Shown: positions 1-9,702, numbered from the stretch's first letter. The stretch is 64,000 bases of DNA from JAQWRV01 sp045564915 (GCA_045564915.1 JBJLGL010000001.1:434001-498000); one strand, 5' to 3'. Made by a program: numbers and translations. Notes: a model not told the origin generated them from the sequence alone.

Positions 1-1
1 T

Positions 2-1195
2 TGGCTCGAGCATGGTCATTTCGAGGTAAAGCGTGACCCAGAACATGCAAGCCTCAACAACGCGGTGCGCATTATGACCATTCACGGAGCCAAGGGATTA
101 CAGGCTCCCATAGTTTTCCTTCCCGATACCAGGCAAACTAACAACATAAGACAATCCATTCTGTGTGATCAGGATAGCCAAGGCCACCCTCTAATACTTT
201 GGACACCAAGCATAAAAAAAGCCGATTCAGTTACAAGAAAACTTAAAGAAAGAGCTGATAGAAAGCGTGACGAAGAGCAGAACCGACTTTTGTATGTAGC
301 AATGACGCGCGCGGAAGATCGTCTATACGTTTGCGGTTGGAACACCAAGAAAAAAGCACCAAGAACCTGCTGGTATAATCTAATTGAATCCGCGCTCGAT
401 CCGATTGCAGAAAAAGCAACTGACCCACTACTGATAAGCGTGAAAGGACAGAGCAGACAAATTCGCCGCTACGCTGTCAAGCAAACGCGTGAACCCGAAT
501 CTGATATGACTCCTGAAGAGAAGGAAACACCTCTGAAGCCCTTACCACCATTTGCATCGACAAAAGCCCCAGCTGAACCGAACCCGGCGCGACCATTAAT
601 GCCGTCGCACCCGGAATTCGATGAGCCGCCAGTCATGCCCCCATTAAGTGCTGACATGTCCTTAAGTTTCCAAAGAGGGTCCCTGATTCATAGACTGTTA
701 CAAAGCCTCCCAAGCCTGCCACCAGACCAACGATTGGCAGCAAGCGATGCCTATTTGATGTACCCTGTGTGGGGCCTGTCCTCAGAAGAGATAACATCTA
801 TCCGGGACGAGACTTTAGCAGTTCTATCCAACGAGGCCTTCGCACCTTTGTTTGGACCGGGGTCAAAAGCAGAGGTACCGGTAACCGGTTTGGTTGATGG
901 ATATGCGTTATCTGGTCAGATCGATCGGCTAGTTGTCAGTGCAAGTGACGTAATGGTGGTAGACTTCAAGACCAACCGCTCGCCGCCCCGAGATGCTACC
1001 TCTATTAGCCAGGCCTATTTGTTCCAGATGGCGGCTTATCGTGCAGCTCTTCGCTCCATTTATCCTGATCACAAAGTCCGGTGTAGTCTATTGTGGACAA
1101 GCGGACCTTTTCTTACCGAACTTGATAACGCGCAGCTTGATAGAACGTGGAGTACTGCTGGGACAAAGAATAATGATACTAACGAAATAAATTGA
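2..1195 (+). CDS. addA: Double-strand break repair helicase-nuclease AddA, C-terminal part (5' end outside window)
   Basis: This is the C-terminal portion of the AddA subunit of the AddAB helicase-nuclease, which processes DNA double-strand breaks for RecA recombination. The frame is open from base 2, so about 397 residues of a protein usually above 1,100 residues are visible. The first part carries UvrD-type helicase motif V (MTIHGAKGLQ) and motif VI (NRLLYVAMTRAEDRL). A proline-rich linker follows. The end is a RecB-family PD-(D/E)XK nuclease domain: RGSLIHRLL, then QIDRL, then VDFKTNR with the catalytic D-x-K, and finally QAYLFQMAAYRAAL. AddA is followed closely by trxA in many Alphaproteobacteria, but here a Rieske oxygenase gene lies between them. 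The GTG at base 65 is an internal codon, not a start. Confidence 0.93.
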   Translation, partial: WLEHGHFEVKRDPEHASLNNAVRIMTIHGAKGLQAPIVFLPDTRQTNNIRQSILCDQDSQGHPLILWTPSIKKADSVTRKLKERADRKRDEEQNRLLYVAMTRAEDRLYVCGWNTKKKAPRTCWYNLIESALDPIAEKATDPLLISVKGQSRQIRRYAVKQTREPESDMTPEEKETPLKPLPPFASTKAPAEPNPARPLMPSHPEFDEPPVMPPLSADMSLSFQRGSLIHRLLQSLPSLPPDQRLAASDAYLMYPVWGLSSEEITSIRDETLAVLSNEAFAPLFGPGSKAEVPVTGLVDGYALSGQIDRLVVSASDVMVVDFKTNRSPPRDATSISQAYLFQMAAYRAALRSIYPDHKVRCSLLWTSGPFLTELDNAQLDRTWSTAGTKNNDTNEIN

Positions 1196-1249
1196 TATTT
1201 GAGATAACGCCAGGGTTGCTTTTCTGGCACGGGGAGGCACCATCGTATT

Positions 1250-2338
1250 ATGAATGACAGCACTCCAACTCTCTCCGCGGGATCTACTGAAGCGGAAAGA
1301 ACCCCCGTAGAGGAATCCTCTTTCCTTCAGGGATTCTGGTACTACGCTGCAGCTTCAACTGACATTGCGCTGGGAAAGACATATGGCCGAGTATTTCTGG
1401 GCCAACCGATTCTTGTTGGCCGAAACCTAACGGGCGATGTATTCGCAATCAGAGACACCTGCCCTCACCGTGGTACGCTGCTTTCGCGGGGATCATTCGA
1501 CGGAAATGAGGTTGAATGCCCATATCATGGGTGGCGTTTCAATACTCAAGGACAGTGCACCCATATCCCATCGCAATTCCCCAATCAAAGTCCGCAAGCT
1601 ACCGATATTAAGACTTCTTGTTACCCGTCTAAGGAGAGCCAGGGAAATATATGGGTGTTCATGGGTGACGTACCAGTAGAGTTACCGCCCACACCGTCAG
1701 TTCCAGACATAGGCGAGCGCTTTCAACTACATCTTAATAGGCGGTTTGAGTGCAACATCGATATGGCAATCACTGGATTAATGGACCCTGCACACGGTGC
1801 ATTTATTCATACATCGAGGATTTGGCGTAGTCATCGCGATGTGCAGGCTAAAGAAAAAAAATTTTCCCCAGCTCCACTGGGCTGGCGTATGGATAAGCAC
1901 ACAACATCGAGCAATTCACGAGCCTACAAGTTATTATTAGGTGGTACTCCGGAAACCGAGATCACATATAGCCTGCCAGGTCTCAGGGTCGAGCATGCAA
2001 CCACCGGACGGTTCACTTATTGCGGACTCACCGCTTGCACACCGGTGGACAGCAAGACTACAGATGTACATCACGTCATGTATTGGGACGTGCTGGGCGG
2101 TTCTATCATGAGACCGTTAATACGACTTATTGCTCGGCAATTCCTTGATCAGGATGCTAATGCAGTGAAGCATATGCGAGATGGCCAGGCCTTTGACCCC
2201 ACCACTATGCTAATCCAAGATGCAGATACCCAAATCCGCTGGTATTATCGGCTAAAACAGGAATGGCAGCTTTCTCAAGCGCAGGGCCGAGTGTTCGATA
2301 ACCCTATTAAGCCAGTGACCCTGCGCTGGCGCAGCTAG
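1250..2338 (+). CDS. Rieske [2Fe-2S] aromatic ring-hydroxylating oxygenase, alpha subunit type
   Basis: This is a 362-residue Rieske non-heme iron oxygenase, probably a hydroxylase or O-demethylase acting on an aromatic or cyclic substrate and fed electrons by a separate reductase. The N-terminal Rieske domain shows C71-P-H73-RG and C90-PY-H93-GW, the four cluster ligands. The catalytic domain contains MDPAHGAFIH (residues 178-187), where H182 and H187 are the expected mononuclear iron ligands, with an acidic third ligand probably in the FLDQDAN stretch. No reductase or ferredoxin gene is adjacent. The gene sits between addA and trxA, which are usually neighbours, so it looks inserted. The ATG has a GGGGAGG 12 bases upstream, farther than ideal. 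The substrate cannot be told from sequence. Confidence 0.85.
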   Translation: MNDSTPTLSAGSTEAERTPVEESSFLQGFWYYAAASTDIALGKTYGRVFLGQPILVGRNLTGDVFAIRDTCPHRGTLLSRGSFDGNEVECPYHGWRFNTQGQCTHIPSQFPNQSPQATDIKTSCYPSKESQGNIWVFMGDVPVELPPTPSVPDIGERFQLHLNRRFECNIDMAITGLMDPAHGAFIHTSRIWRSHRDVQAKEKKFSPAPLGWRMDKHTTSSNSRAYKLLLGGTPETEITYSLPGLRVEHATTGRFTYCGLTACTPVDSKTTDVHHVMYWDVLGGSIMRPLIRLIARQFLDQDANAVKHMRDGQAFDPTTMLIQDADTQIRWYYRLKQEWQLSQAQGRVFDNPIKPVTLRWRS

Positions 2339-2495
2339 CTTTACCGCGCTGACCGCAGGTTTTTGCCAATACCAACAAATCCAATATGCTGGCTTGCTTG
2401 ACGGCTCGTCGGCCCCTTCCTAGATTGGGGGGTATCAATAGACGCGGGTTTGGGCCGGACGCCCATAAGCCCCAAGCCAATAAGGACATATGGTT

Positions 2496-2813
2496 ATGAA
2501 ACACGTTTCCGATGATTCATTTGAGTCTGACGTTCTAAAGGCCGATGGACCAGTTCTCGTCGATTTTTGGGCCGAATGGTGCGGTCCATGTAAGCAGATT
2601 GGTCCAATTCTTGACGAGATGGATCAAGAGATGAGTGACAAGATCACCATTGCAAAAGTTAATATCGACGATAATCCTGACACACCAACAAAGTATGGCG
2701 TGCGCGGCATTCCAACGCTAATTCTATTTAGAGGCGGTGAGATTGCAGCCACCAAGGTTGGTGCTCTCCCAAAGAGCAAACTAGTGGAATGGGTAGAATC
2801 TTCTATCGCATGA
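2496..2813 (+). CDS. trxA: Thioredoxin
   Basis: This is a cytoplasmic thioredoxin that reduces protein disulfides and is recycled by thioredoxin reductase. The active site WCGPCK lies at residues 28-33 and the conserved cis-proline loop GIPTLILF follows in the second half. At 105 residues it has the normal length of the family. I prefer the ATG at 2496 because the AGGA at 2483-2486 sits 9 bases upstream of it. The alternative ATG at 2490 would leave only 3 bases. The region just downstream has a short weak stem but no convincing terminator. Confidence 0.95.
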   Translation: MKHVSDDSFESDVLKADGPVLVDFWAEWCGPCKQIGPILDEMDQEMSDKITIAKVNIDDNPDTPTKYGVRGIPTLILFRGGEIAATKVGALPKSKLVEWVESSIA

Positions 2814-2972
2814 CCAAGTCCGGTCACCTCTCATGATGCTAAGCGCGCGTTCAAAGCCAGGTCATAATGCGATTGGCTTTCCAAACAAGCTATAACAGCT
2901 CTTAACCGATTACTTTTACGAGAAGCGGCTTATTAATTTCTGGGCGGATTGAGCGGAACGCGAGGTAATACT

Positions 2973-4526
2973 ATGAATGGCGGCTATATATCCGACACCG
3001 CCTATGTAGCGGAATATTACGGTGACCATGCCCCGGCCCAAATGAATTTAGTCTGTGCGTTTAACGGATTCAAACCGAGGCCTCTCGATAGGCCATTTGT
3101 ATGGTGTGATTACGGCTGCGGCAATGGGTTTACTGCAAATATTCTAGCGTCCTGTTATCCCCATGCACAGTTTTTCGGTATCGACTTGTTGACCACACAC
3201 ATACGCACAGCTGAGACACTCTCGCTGCGCGGCGGGTTAGATAACACTAATTTTTTGTGCAAGAGCTTCAATCAACTAGAAGATGATGACATACCTCCAC
3301 TAGATTTTGCAGTGATGCACGGTGTTTTGTCTTGGGTTGACGAAGTGACACGTTCGGCCCTGTTGGAAGATGCTGTCAAGCGGCTTAAACCGGGGGGCAT
3401 ATTACTGACTGGCTATAACGCAATGCCGGGATGGGCCGCTAAATTGCCTATGCGCGACATGATCTACTCCCTCACCCCTGATACTATGAATTCCGAAGAA
3501 AGGGCGCGCATCGGTCTGCAGTGGCTTACCAAACTCAAGAAGGCTGAAATAAAATACTTTCGCGATAACCCGGCGATAGTAGAAGCCATTGATCAACTTG
3601 CAAGACTCGACTTACGCTACATGGCACATGAGTACTTCAACACTAATCTTCGCGCATTTCATTTTGCAGAAGTAAACCGCACTATGAATCATGCAGGCTT
3701 GAAGTTTGCTGGATCTGCTACGGTATTTCTTAACATGGTCGACTTATCCGTTCCGCCAGAACTCTATGAAGATTTCCGCAATATTACGAGCCGTGTGGAA
3801 CTTGAAGCTAAGCGCGACTTTGTCCGTAACGAGACATTCCGGCGTGATGTGTGGGTTAAAGGTGAGCCCCTTAATAACGAAGAGGAATGGCTCTCCACAA
3901 ACGCAGCCTTGACTATCGGCTCATTAGTAAATCGGAAAGATATGGATAAGGATGTGGCATTTGGCGACGTGCATTTATCTTATGAAGGTGAGCCCTTTGA
4001 TTCGATTCTTGAGGTAATCACTAAAGGAGCTAGAAGCGTTAAAAGTATGGATGATTTACCCGCCCTTGCGGGCCTATCCATACCGACGCGGGTCGACGCG
4101 ACACGGTTCTTGGCAGCCGGCGGACAAGTCATCGCCTTCTCTGGAAAGACTGATCCCATCATCCATGATCCGAAGCCCAAGATTTCTATCGGCACAGCCT
4201 TTAATCGAGGGATTATAAAGGAATTTAGCATGCGAATGCCGCGGATACCTTTAGCTGCACCAGGTGCAGGAACTGCTATCGAAGTCAGCAATGTTGACGC
4301 CTTGTTGCTCTTGGCAATTTGTGAGACGGGTTGGGGTGATGCTGTAGAAATGGTGTCAAAGATCTTAGGTGCCGGACAGGGCATAGTTGATGGTGAAGTT
4401 ATCTTAGATGAGCGCCCCCTCAATACTGATGAGATATGGAGCTATCTTTCGGCACAACTAAATCACATTCACGACAACAAACTCGATAAGTTGCTCGAGC
4501 TCGGCGTTGTTACACTTGATACCTAA
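2973..4526 (+). CDS. Class I SAM-dependent methyltransferase with methyltransferase regulatory domain
   Basis: This is a two-part protein of about 517 residues. The N-terminal half is a Rossmann methyltransferase: motif I DYGCGNGFTANIL, an acidic strand end FFGIDLL, and a post-I region LDFAVMHGVLSWV. The C-terminal half resembles the methyltransferase regulatory domain found fused to such enzymes. It also ends with a winged-helix-like segment (SNVDALLLLAICETGWGDA). The substrate is unknown. I prefer the ATG at 2973, which has GAGG 7 bases upstream. A TTG at 2949 is also in frame. The stop overlaps the stop of the convergent folC gene: the two stop codons share bases 4524-4525. Confidence 0.8.
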   Translation: MNGGYISDTAYVAEYYGDHAPAQMNLVCAFNGFKPRPLDRPFVWCDYGCGNGFTANILASCYPHAQFFGIDLLTTHIRTAETLSLRGGLDNTNFLCKSFNQLEDDDIPPLDFAVMHGVLSWVDEVTRSALLEDAVKRLKPGGILLTGYNAMPGWAAKLPMRDMIYSLTPDTMNSEERARIGLQWLTKLKKAEIKYFRDNPAIVEAIDQLARLDLRYMAHEYFNTNLRAFHFAEVNRTMNHAGLKFAGSATVFLNMVDLSVPPELYEDFRNITSRVELEAKRDFVRNETFRRDVWVKGEPLNNEEEWLSTNAALTIGSLVNRKDMDKDVAFGDVHLSYEGEPFDSILEVITKGARSVKSMDDLPALAGLSIPTRVDATRFLAAGGQVIAFSGKTDPIIHDPKPKISIGTAFNRGIIKEFSMRMPRIPLAAPGAGTAIEVSNVDALLLLAICETGWGDAVEMVSKILGAGQGIVDGEVILDERPLNTDEIWSYLSAQLNHIHDNKLDKLLELGVVTLDT

Positions 4527-5821
4527 GCATGCGATATTAGAACATCACCAGCCAGATAGAGTGAACCACAAATTAACACCCTAACCCGATCTGCATTTAA
4601 GTGTGTCTGTGACCAAGCTAGAGCATTTTTAGCTGTCGCAGCAACTGCAGTGATAGCAACTCCACTGTCTGCCGCTATGGCTGCCAGCTCCTCAGGCTTA
4701 GCACATCCTTCATGATATGGAATTGGGATTGCAATAAATGCTTTTACATAAGAAACAAACGGCGAAATAAAACCGCCTATATCTTTATTAGCCATCATGC
4801 CACAGATTATTACGGTGGGTACTGCGCCATCAGCCAACCATGCTGCCAAAGCCTGTCCTGCAGATGGGTTATGGCCGCCATCCAACCAAAGTTCCCATCC
4901 CATCCTCAGTTCGTGAACAAGTGGGCCACTTGTAATTTGCTGACAACGAGCGGGCCATTCTACTTCGCGCATGCCAGTGCATAACCCAGAAGATGTGATG
5001 TTAACACCAAGACGGGCTAGTGTAGCCAAAGCAACACCTAGATTTAAGATCTGGTGCTGGCCAGCAAGGTGCGGACGTGGGACTATCCACTCGGTACTCG
5101 CATCGGCGTAATGCACTCTACCTGCTGGGTCTTCTTCGATCGTCCAATCACGACCTTGAAAAGCGACCTTAGTCCCCAATTTTGCGGCAAACTCTTCAAT
5201 TATTAAAGTACTATCGGCTTGTTGCTCGGCAGAAATACAGGGTACGCCCGGTTTTATGATAGCAGCTTTTTCCGCAGCTATGGCTGAGAGGCTATTACCA
5301 AGATAACTCATGTGATCCATAGAGATTGGCGTTAAGACTGCAGCCTGCGGTTGGGGCACGACGTTAGTGGCATCTAGCCGTCCACCGAGACCTGTTTCTA
5401 GTAATAGGACGTCAGCTGGGTTTTGTGCAAAGGCCATGAATGCAGCAGCAGTTGTGATTTCAAAGAATGTGATAGGAGCACCCCCGTTCACCACTTCAAC
5501 ATGAGAGATCAAATCAGCTAGAAAAGTGGCATTAACTAGATCACCATCCAGGCGTATTCTTTCTGTAAAGGAAACGAGATGAGGAGATGTATATGTATTA
5601 ACCTTGTAGCCTGATCCTTCAAGCACGGCACGCATGAACGCAATAGTGGAACCTTTCCCATTGGTGCCAGCCACATGAACAACAGATGGAAGCTGTAGAT
5701 GCGGAGAACCCAGGTCACTTAGCAGACGTTCGATCCGACCTAGAGAAAGGTCAATGACCTTGGGATGAAGAGCCTTTATGCGGCCTAGCACTTCCCCTAA
5801 AACCGTTATTTCGTTTGACAT
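4523..5821 (-). CDS. folC: Bifunctional folylpolyglutamate synthase / dihydrofolate synthase
   Basis: This Mur-ligase-family enzyme adds glutamate to dihydropteroate and then to reduced folates, with ATP. The P-loop HVAGTNGKGST is at residues 49-59. It is followed by the SPHLVSFTERI segment, LLETGLGGRLDATN, and the Mg/ATP region PISMDHMSYLG. At 432 residues it has the usual length. It is the last gene of the run trpF-trpB-trpA-accD-folC and starts 8 bases after accD, so translation is probably coupled. The accD-folC adjacency is common in Proteobacteria. The stop codon overlaps that of the convergent methyltransferase gene. Confidence 0.96.
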   Translation of the reverse strand: MSNEITVLGEVLGRIKALHPKVIDLSLGRIERLLSDLGSPHLQLPSVVHVAGTNGKGSTIAFMRAVLEGSGYKVNTYTSPHLVSFTERIRLDGDLVNATFLADLISHVEVVNGGAPITFFEITTAAAFMAFAQNPADVLLLETGLGGRLDATNVVPQPQAAVLTPISMDHMSYLGNSLSAIAAEKAAIIKPGVPCISAEQQADSTLIIEEFAAKLGTKVAFQGRDWTIEEDPAGRVHYADASTEWIVPRPHLAGQHQILNLGVALATLARLGVNITSSGLCTGMREVEWPARCQQITSGPLVHELRMGWELWLDGGHNPSAGQALAAWLADGAVPTVIICGMMANKDIGGFISPFVSYVKAFIAIPIPYHEGCAKPEELAAIAADSGVAITAVAATAKNALAWSQTHLNADRVRVLICGSLYLAGDVLISHA

Positions 5822-5829
5822 GACTGCGG

Positions 5830-6843
5830 CTAAACTTTGTCAGGCCCGTCATCATCCCCCTCAGAATCAAAGAGGCCAGCATCTGGAACAGACGGATCAG
5901 GTGGCGGCGTCGCCATTAGCTTTTCATCCTGATTGGAGCGTAATCTCTTAGATCGCCGGCTGGCCTCATCCAGAGAAAGAACAGGCGCCGCTGGATCACG
6001 GTGCAATATCAAGCTAAGTAATTGCACCAATGTCTCGCGCAGTTCTCGGCGATGGACCACCATGTCTACCATACCATGCTCCCTCAGATACTCTGCCCGC
6101 TGAAAGCCATCTGGAAGCGTTTCACGAATCGTTTGCTCAATAACCCGCGCCCCAGCAAAGCCTATGATGGCACCGGGTTCGGCTATTTGCACATCACCCA
6201 ACATGGCAAAGGATGCAGTTACACCACCCGTTGTTGGGTCAGTCAGCAATACGATATAGGGTAAGTGCTTTTCGCGGATGCGATCCACGGCTACAGTTGT
6301 ACGAGCCATTTGCATTAGAGAAAGAATGCCCTCTTGCATGCGAGCACCACCCGAGGACGGAATGACAATTAGTGGGGCCTCCTGAAGAATGGCTAACTCT
6401 GCAGATGCGACAATGGCTTCTCCAACAGCAGTACCCATAGAGCCACCTAGAAAATTGAATTCGAACGCAGCCACAACGACATTGAGCCCGCCCATGCTGC
6501 CATAGGCCACTACAACTGCATCCTTCAATCCCGATTTTGATTGAGACTCTTTAAGCCGGTCTGTGTATTTCTTGCGATCGCGAAATTTCAATGGGTCAAC
6601 AGGCACACTGGGTAGCTCGATCTCTGTCCATTTTCCGTCATCAAAAAGAGTTTTTAGTCGTTCCCTAGCTGGGAGACGCATGTGATGGTCGCAATGAGGA
6701 CATACTTTGAGGTTCTTTTCTAATTCACGATGAAATATCATCTCGCTACACGAGGGACACTGTTGCCACAAATTTTCGGGCACTTCACGCGGCTGAACTA
6801 ACCGTTTGATGCGCGGCCGAACAAAGTTGGTCAACCAGTTCAT
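5830..6843 (-). CDS. accD: Acetyl-CoA carboxylase carboxyltransferase subunit beta
   Basis: This is the beta subunit of the carboxyltransferase that makes malonyl-CoA for fatty-acid synthesis, together with AccA. The N-terminal zinc ribbon has C29, C32, C48 and C51. The crotonase-like core contains FLGGSMGTAVGEAI, SSGGARMQEG and PTTGGVTASFAMLGD. The protein is 337 residues, with an acidic C-terminal tail (SEGDDDGPDKV). Its ATG overlaps the trpA stop by one base (TAATG), so it is translationally coupled to the trp genes. Confidence 0.97.
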   Translation of the reverse strand: MNWLTNFVRPRIKRLVQPREVPENLWQQCPSCSEMIFHRELEKNLKVCPHCDHHMRLPARERLKTLFDDGKWTEIELPSVPVDPLKFRDRKKYTDRLKESQSKSGLKDAVVVAYGSMGGLNVVVAAFEFNFLGGSMGTAVGEAIVASAELAILQEAPLIVIPSSGGARMQEGILSLMQMARTTVAVDRIREKHLPYIVLLTDPTTGGVTASFAMLGDVQIAEPGAIIGFAGARVIEQTIRETLPDGFQRAEYLREHGMVDMVVHRRELRETLVQLLSLILHRDPAAPVLSLDEASRRSKRLRSNQDEKLMATPPPDPSVPDAGLFDSEGDDDGPDKV

Positions 6844-7718
6844 TAATGCTCTCCGCCTGCTGCTTTTGTTTCACTCCCGGGGCGCGCGCCACGCACTCCT
6901 TGTGAGAGACTTCTGACGAAGGCCAACACTCGCTTGGTCAGATCGGCATCCGCAATTCCGTCTGACTCCAGTCCTTCAGAAATAATATCAACAATTGCAG
7001 AGCCCACAACGACTGCATCAGCAAATACAGCAACCTCGGCAGCTTGGTCGGACGTGCGTATACCAAAACCAACACCCACAGGGATGTCCGTCGATTGCCG
7101 GATATCACTCACAGCCTTCCCAACATGGTTCATGTCAGCAGACTTCGTACCCGTCACACCTTTTACAGCAACATAATACAGAAACCCGCTAGCATGTTCG
7201 ATTACGCGTGGAAGGCGCGTAGAATCTGTTGTGGGTGCAGCTAGAAAAATCAAGTGAATACCGTGGCCGCGGAGATGCTGATTCAATTCCTCCGACTCTT
7301 CCGGCGGCAGATCAACAACAATTAATCCATCCACACCAGCTTTAGCAGCAGTGCGTGCAAATTTTTCCGGTCCAAACTGGTAGATTGGGTTGTAATAGCC
7401 CATAATTATTATAGGTGTATCCGTTTCCCACTCACGCATTGCCGCTACCGCATCCAAAACTCCTTGCAGGGTGACGCCAGCACATAAGGCCCGCTGTGAC
7501 GATAATTGGATAGAGGGACCATCAGCCATGGGATCAGAAAACGGCATGCCGAGTTCAATAAGATCAGCCCCAGCTGCTGGCATACCTTTAAGAATTTGTC
7601 CAAACACCTCAGCATTGGGGTCGTTAGCAGTAATGAAGGTAACCAGCCCTGCGCGGTTTTGCTGTTTAAGCATGGCAAAACGTTGGGTAATGCGACTTTG
7701 CTCAACGGAACCGCTCAT
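6843..7718 (-). CDS. trpA: Tryptophan synthase alpha chain
   Basis: TrpA cleaves indole-3-glycerol phosphate and passes indole to TrpB through a tunnel in the alpha-beta complex. The catalytic pair is visible in LIELGMPFSDPMADGPSIQ: E55 and D66 match the Salmonella E49 and D60. The phosphate-binding motif GVGFGIRTSDQ is near the C-terminus. Length is 291 residues, with a slightly longer tail than usual (RPGSETKAAGGEH). Its start overlaps the trpB stop by 4 bases and its stop overlaps the accD start by 1 base, placing it in one operon. Confidence 0.97.
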   Translation of the reverse strand: MSGSVEQSRITQRFAMLKQQNRAGLVTFITANDPNAEVFGQILKGMPAAGADLIELGMPFSDPMADGPSIQLSSQRALCAGVTLQGVLDAVAAMREWETDTPIIIMGYYNPIYQFGPEKFARTAAKAGVDGLIVVDLPPEESEELNQHLRGHGIHLIFLAAPTTDSTRLPRVIEHASGFLYYVAVKGVTGTKSADMNHVGKAVSDIRQSTDIPVGVGFGIRTSDQAAEVAVFADAVVVGSAIVDIISEGLESDGIADADLTKRVLAFVRSLSQGVRGARPGSETKAAGGEH

Positions 7719-8929
7719 AGCTCAGCACCTAAGGCGCTAGCAACCGTAAATACATCCTTATCGCCTCGACCACACAGATTTACTACTAATAAATGGTCTT
7801 TGCTCAATGCTGGTGCAATCTTTCCGATATACGCCAAAGCGTGCGAAGGCTCCAATGCCGGCAATATACCTTCTAGCTGAGAGCACAATTGGAATGCCTC
7901 AAGCGCCTCCACGTCGCTGGCCGATACATAGTCTACCCGGCCCTGCTTATGTAACCATGCATGTTCGGGGCCAATGCCTGGATAATCAAGACCAGCGGAA
8001 ATGGAATGAGCATCAGTAATCTGCCCGTCGTCATCTTGCAGGAGAAACGTGCGGTTACCGTGCAGAATGCCTGGCTTACCGGCTGAGATCGATGCAGCAT
8101 GCTCTCGAGTCTCAATGCCTTTGCCAGCGGCTTCTACCCCTATCAGTCGAACACCCGAATCATCGAGAAACGGATGAAATAGTCCAATCGCATTGGAGCC
8201 GCCACCTATACAGGCAACAAGGGTGTCGGGTAGACGTCCCTCAGCCTGTTCCATTTGTATGCGCACCTCTTCGCCAATGACCGATTGGAAATCTCGAACC
8301 ATAGCCGGATAGGGGTGTGGTCCCGCTGCCGTGCCAATTAGGTAATAGGTATCATCAACATTAGCGACCCAATCGCGCAGTGCCTCATTCATAGCTTCTT
8401 TCAGTGTAGCAGACCCCTTCTCCACCGGCCGCACCTCTGCTCCCAAAAGATTCATACGAAATACGTTAGGCTTTTGCCGCTCAATGTCTTTAGCTCCCAT
8501 ATACACTACACAGTCGAGCCCAAAGCGCGCGCACACCGTGGCCGCGGCAACACCATGTTGCCCAGCCCCAGTTTCCGCAATTATACGTGTTTTGTGCATC
8601 CGCTGAGCCAGCAGGATCTGACCTAAACAGTTATTAATCTTGTGTGATCCAGTGTGATTTAGCTCATCGCGTTTAAAATAAATTTTGGCACCGCCCAAGT
8701 GGTCGGTTAGTCGCTCTGCAAAATAAAGCGGACTAGGCCGGCCCGCATATGCCTTCTGGAACCCATTTAGTTCGGCTTTGAAAGACGCGTCGGCCTGCGC
8801 CGCATCATAGGCTCGCTCCACCTCAAGAATAAGCGGCATCAAGGTCTCTGCAACAAAACGACCCCCGAAAAGGCCAAAGTGTCCGTTTTCGTTGGGTCCT
8901 TCGCGCAGGGTATTGTGAGCTTCCGCCAT
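7715..8929 (-). CDS. trpB: Tryptophan synthase beta chain
   Basis: TrpB is the PLP-dependent subunit that joins indole and L-serine to give tryptophan. The PLP lysine is in LNHTGSHKINNCLGQ (K97 with the start used here) and the phosphate loop is GGGSNAIGLFHPF. I place the start at ATG 8929 (MAEAHNTLREG), which gives 404 residues, the normal length, and has an AGGA about 10 bases upstream. The open frame extends to a TTG at 8983, but that codon has no ribosome-binding site. It lies 111 bases after trpF and overlaps trpA by 4 bases. Confidence 0.96.
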   Translation of the reverse strand: MAEAHNTLREGPNENGHFGLFGGRFVAETLMPLILEVERAYDAAQADASFKAELNGFQKAYAGRPSPLYFAERLTDHLGGAKIYFKRDELNHTGSHKINNCLGQILLAQRMHKTRIIAETGAGQHGVAAATVCARFGLDCVVYMGAKDIERQKPNVFRMNLLGAEVRPVEKGSATLKEAMNEALRDWVANVDDTYYLIGTAAGPHPYPAMVRDFQSVIGEEVRIQMEQAEGRLPDTLVACIGGGSNAIGLFHPFLDDSGVRLIGVEAAGKGIETREHAASISAGKPGILHGNRTFLLQDDDGQITDAHSISAGLDYPGIGPEHAWLHKQGRVDYVSASDVEALEAFQLCSQLEGILPALEPSHALAYIGKIAPALSKDHLLVVNLCGRGDKDVFTVASALGAEL

Positions 8930-9040
8930 AAGATGAGGGTCCTGAACGGCCGAGATCGGGCCGGATTTATAGCGCACGGCCAAGGCTGGAGCAAAAGAAT
9001 TAGGCCAACTTATCAGTCTGTTAACAGAGGATTCGTCTGC

Positions 9041-9682
9041 TTAGACAGATTTTGCCGTCTTCAAGAAGGCGCTAATTAACGATGGGTCCTTATGCCCAGG
9101 TCGGGACTCCACCCCAGTCGACACATCTACGCAGGGCGCTCCGGATCGCGCTATGGCCGTTACGACGTTCTCTGAGGTTAATCCACCCGCTAGCAACCAT
9201 GGCATCGTCCCCGGATATGACTTCATTAATGACCAATCGAAGGACTTGGCGTTTCCACCTGGTCGGTCGGCCTCAGGAGATGGCTTGGCGTCGAAGAGTA
9301 AGAGGTCTGCATGATTACTGAATGCCGCTGCTGCCTCAATATCTCTTACTTCAGATACACCAAGAGCTTTGATAATTGGTACGCCAAAATCAAGGCGTAT
9401 AGCGTCAACCCGGTCAGGCGTTTCGGAACCATGTAGCTGTATATAATCGAGTCGCACCTGACCCAGCACCTCAACCAATAACGAATCAGTTGGATCAACG
9501 AAGAGACCAACGCAGGAAATCGTTTCAGGCACAGCTTCGATCAGCATCGCAGCGTGAGAAGGGGTAACAAATCGCGGAGAGCTCTCAAAAAACACGAAAC
9601 CAAGATAATCAACCCCGCCCTCGATCGCACTTTCAACTGCATCAGAGTCTGTCAGGCCACAAATTTTAACGGCAACAGTCAT
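9041..9682 (-). CDS. trpF: Phosphoribosylanthranilate isomerase
   Basis: TrpF converts N-(5-phosphoribosyl)-anthranilate to CdRP in tryptophan synthesis. The N-terminal KICGLTD motif carries the catalytic cysteine (C8). The general acid lies in LLFDAKP, and the phosphate-binding motifs LLAGGLTSENV and VDVSTGVESRPGHKD follow. Length is 213 residues, normal for the family. It starts 20 bases after pyrF. trpC, trpD and trpE are not in the window, so the pathway is split over at least two loci. Confidence 0.96.
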   Translation of the reverse strand: MTVAVKICGLTDSDAVESAIEGGVDYLGFVFFESSPRFVTPSHAAMLIEAVPETISCVGLFVDPTDSLLVEVLGQVRLDYIQLHGSETPDRVDAIRLDFGVPIIKALGVSEVRDIEAAAAFSNHADLLLFDAKPSPEADRPGGNAKSFDWSLMKSYPGTMPWLLAGGLTSENVVTAIARSGAPCVDVSTGVESRPGHKDPSLISAFLKTAKSV

Positions 9683-9702
9683 CAGGTTAAGTAACTTACT
9701 TA

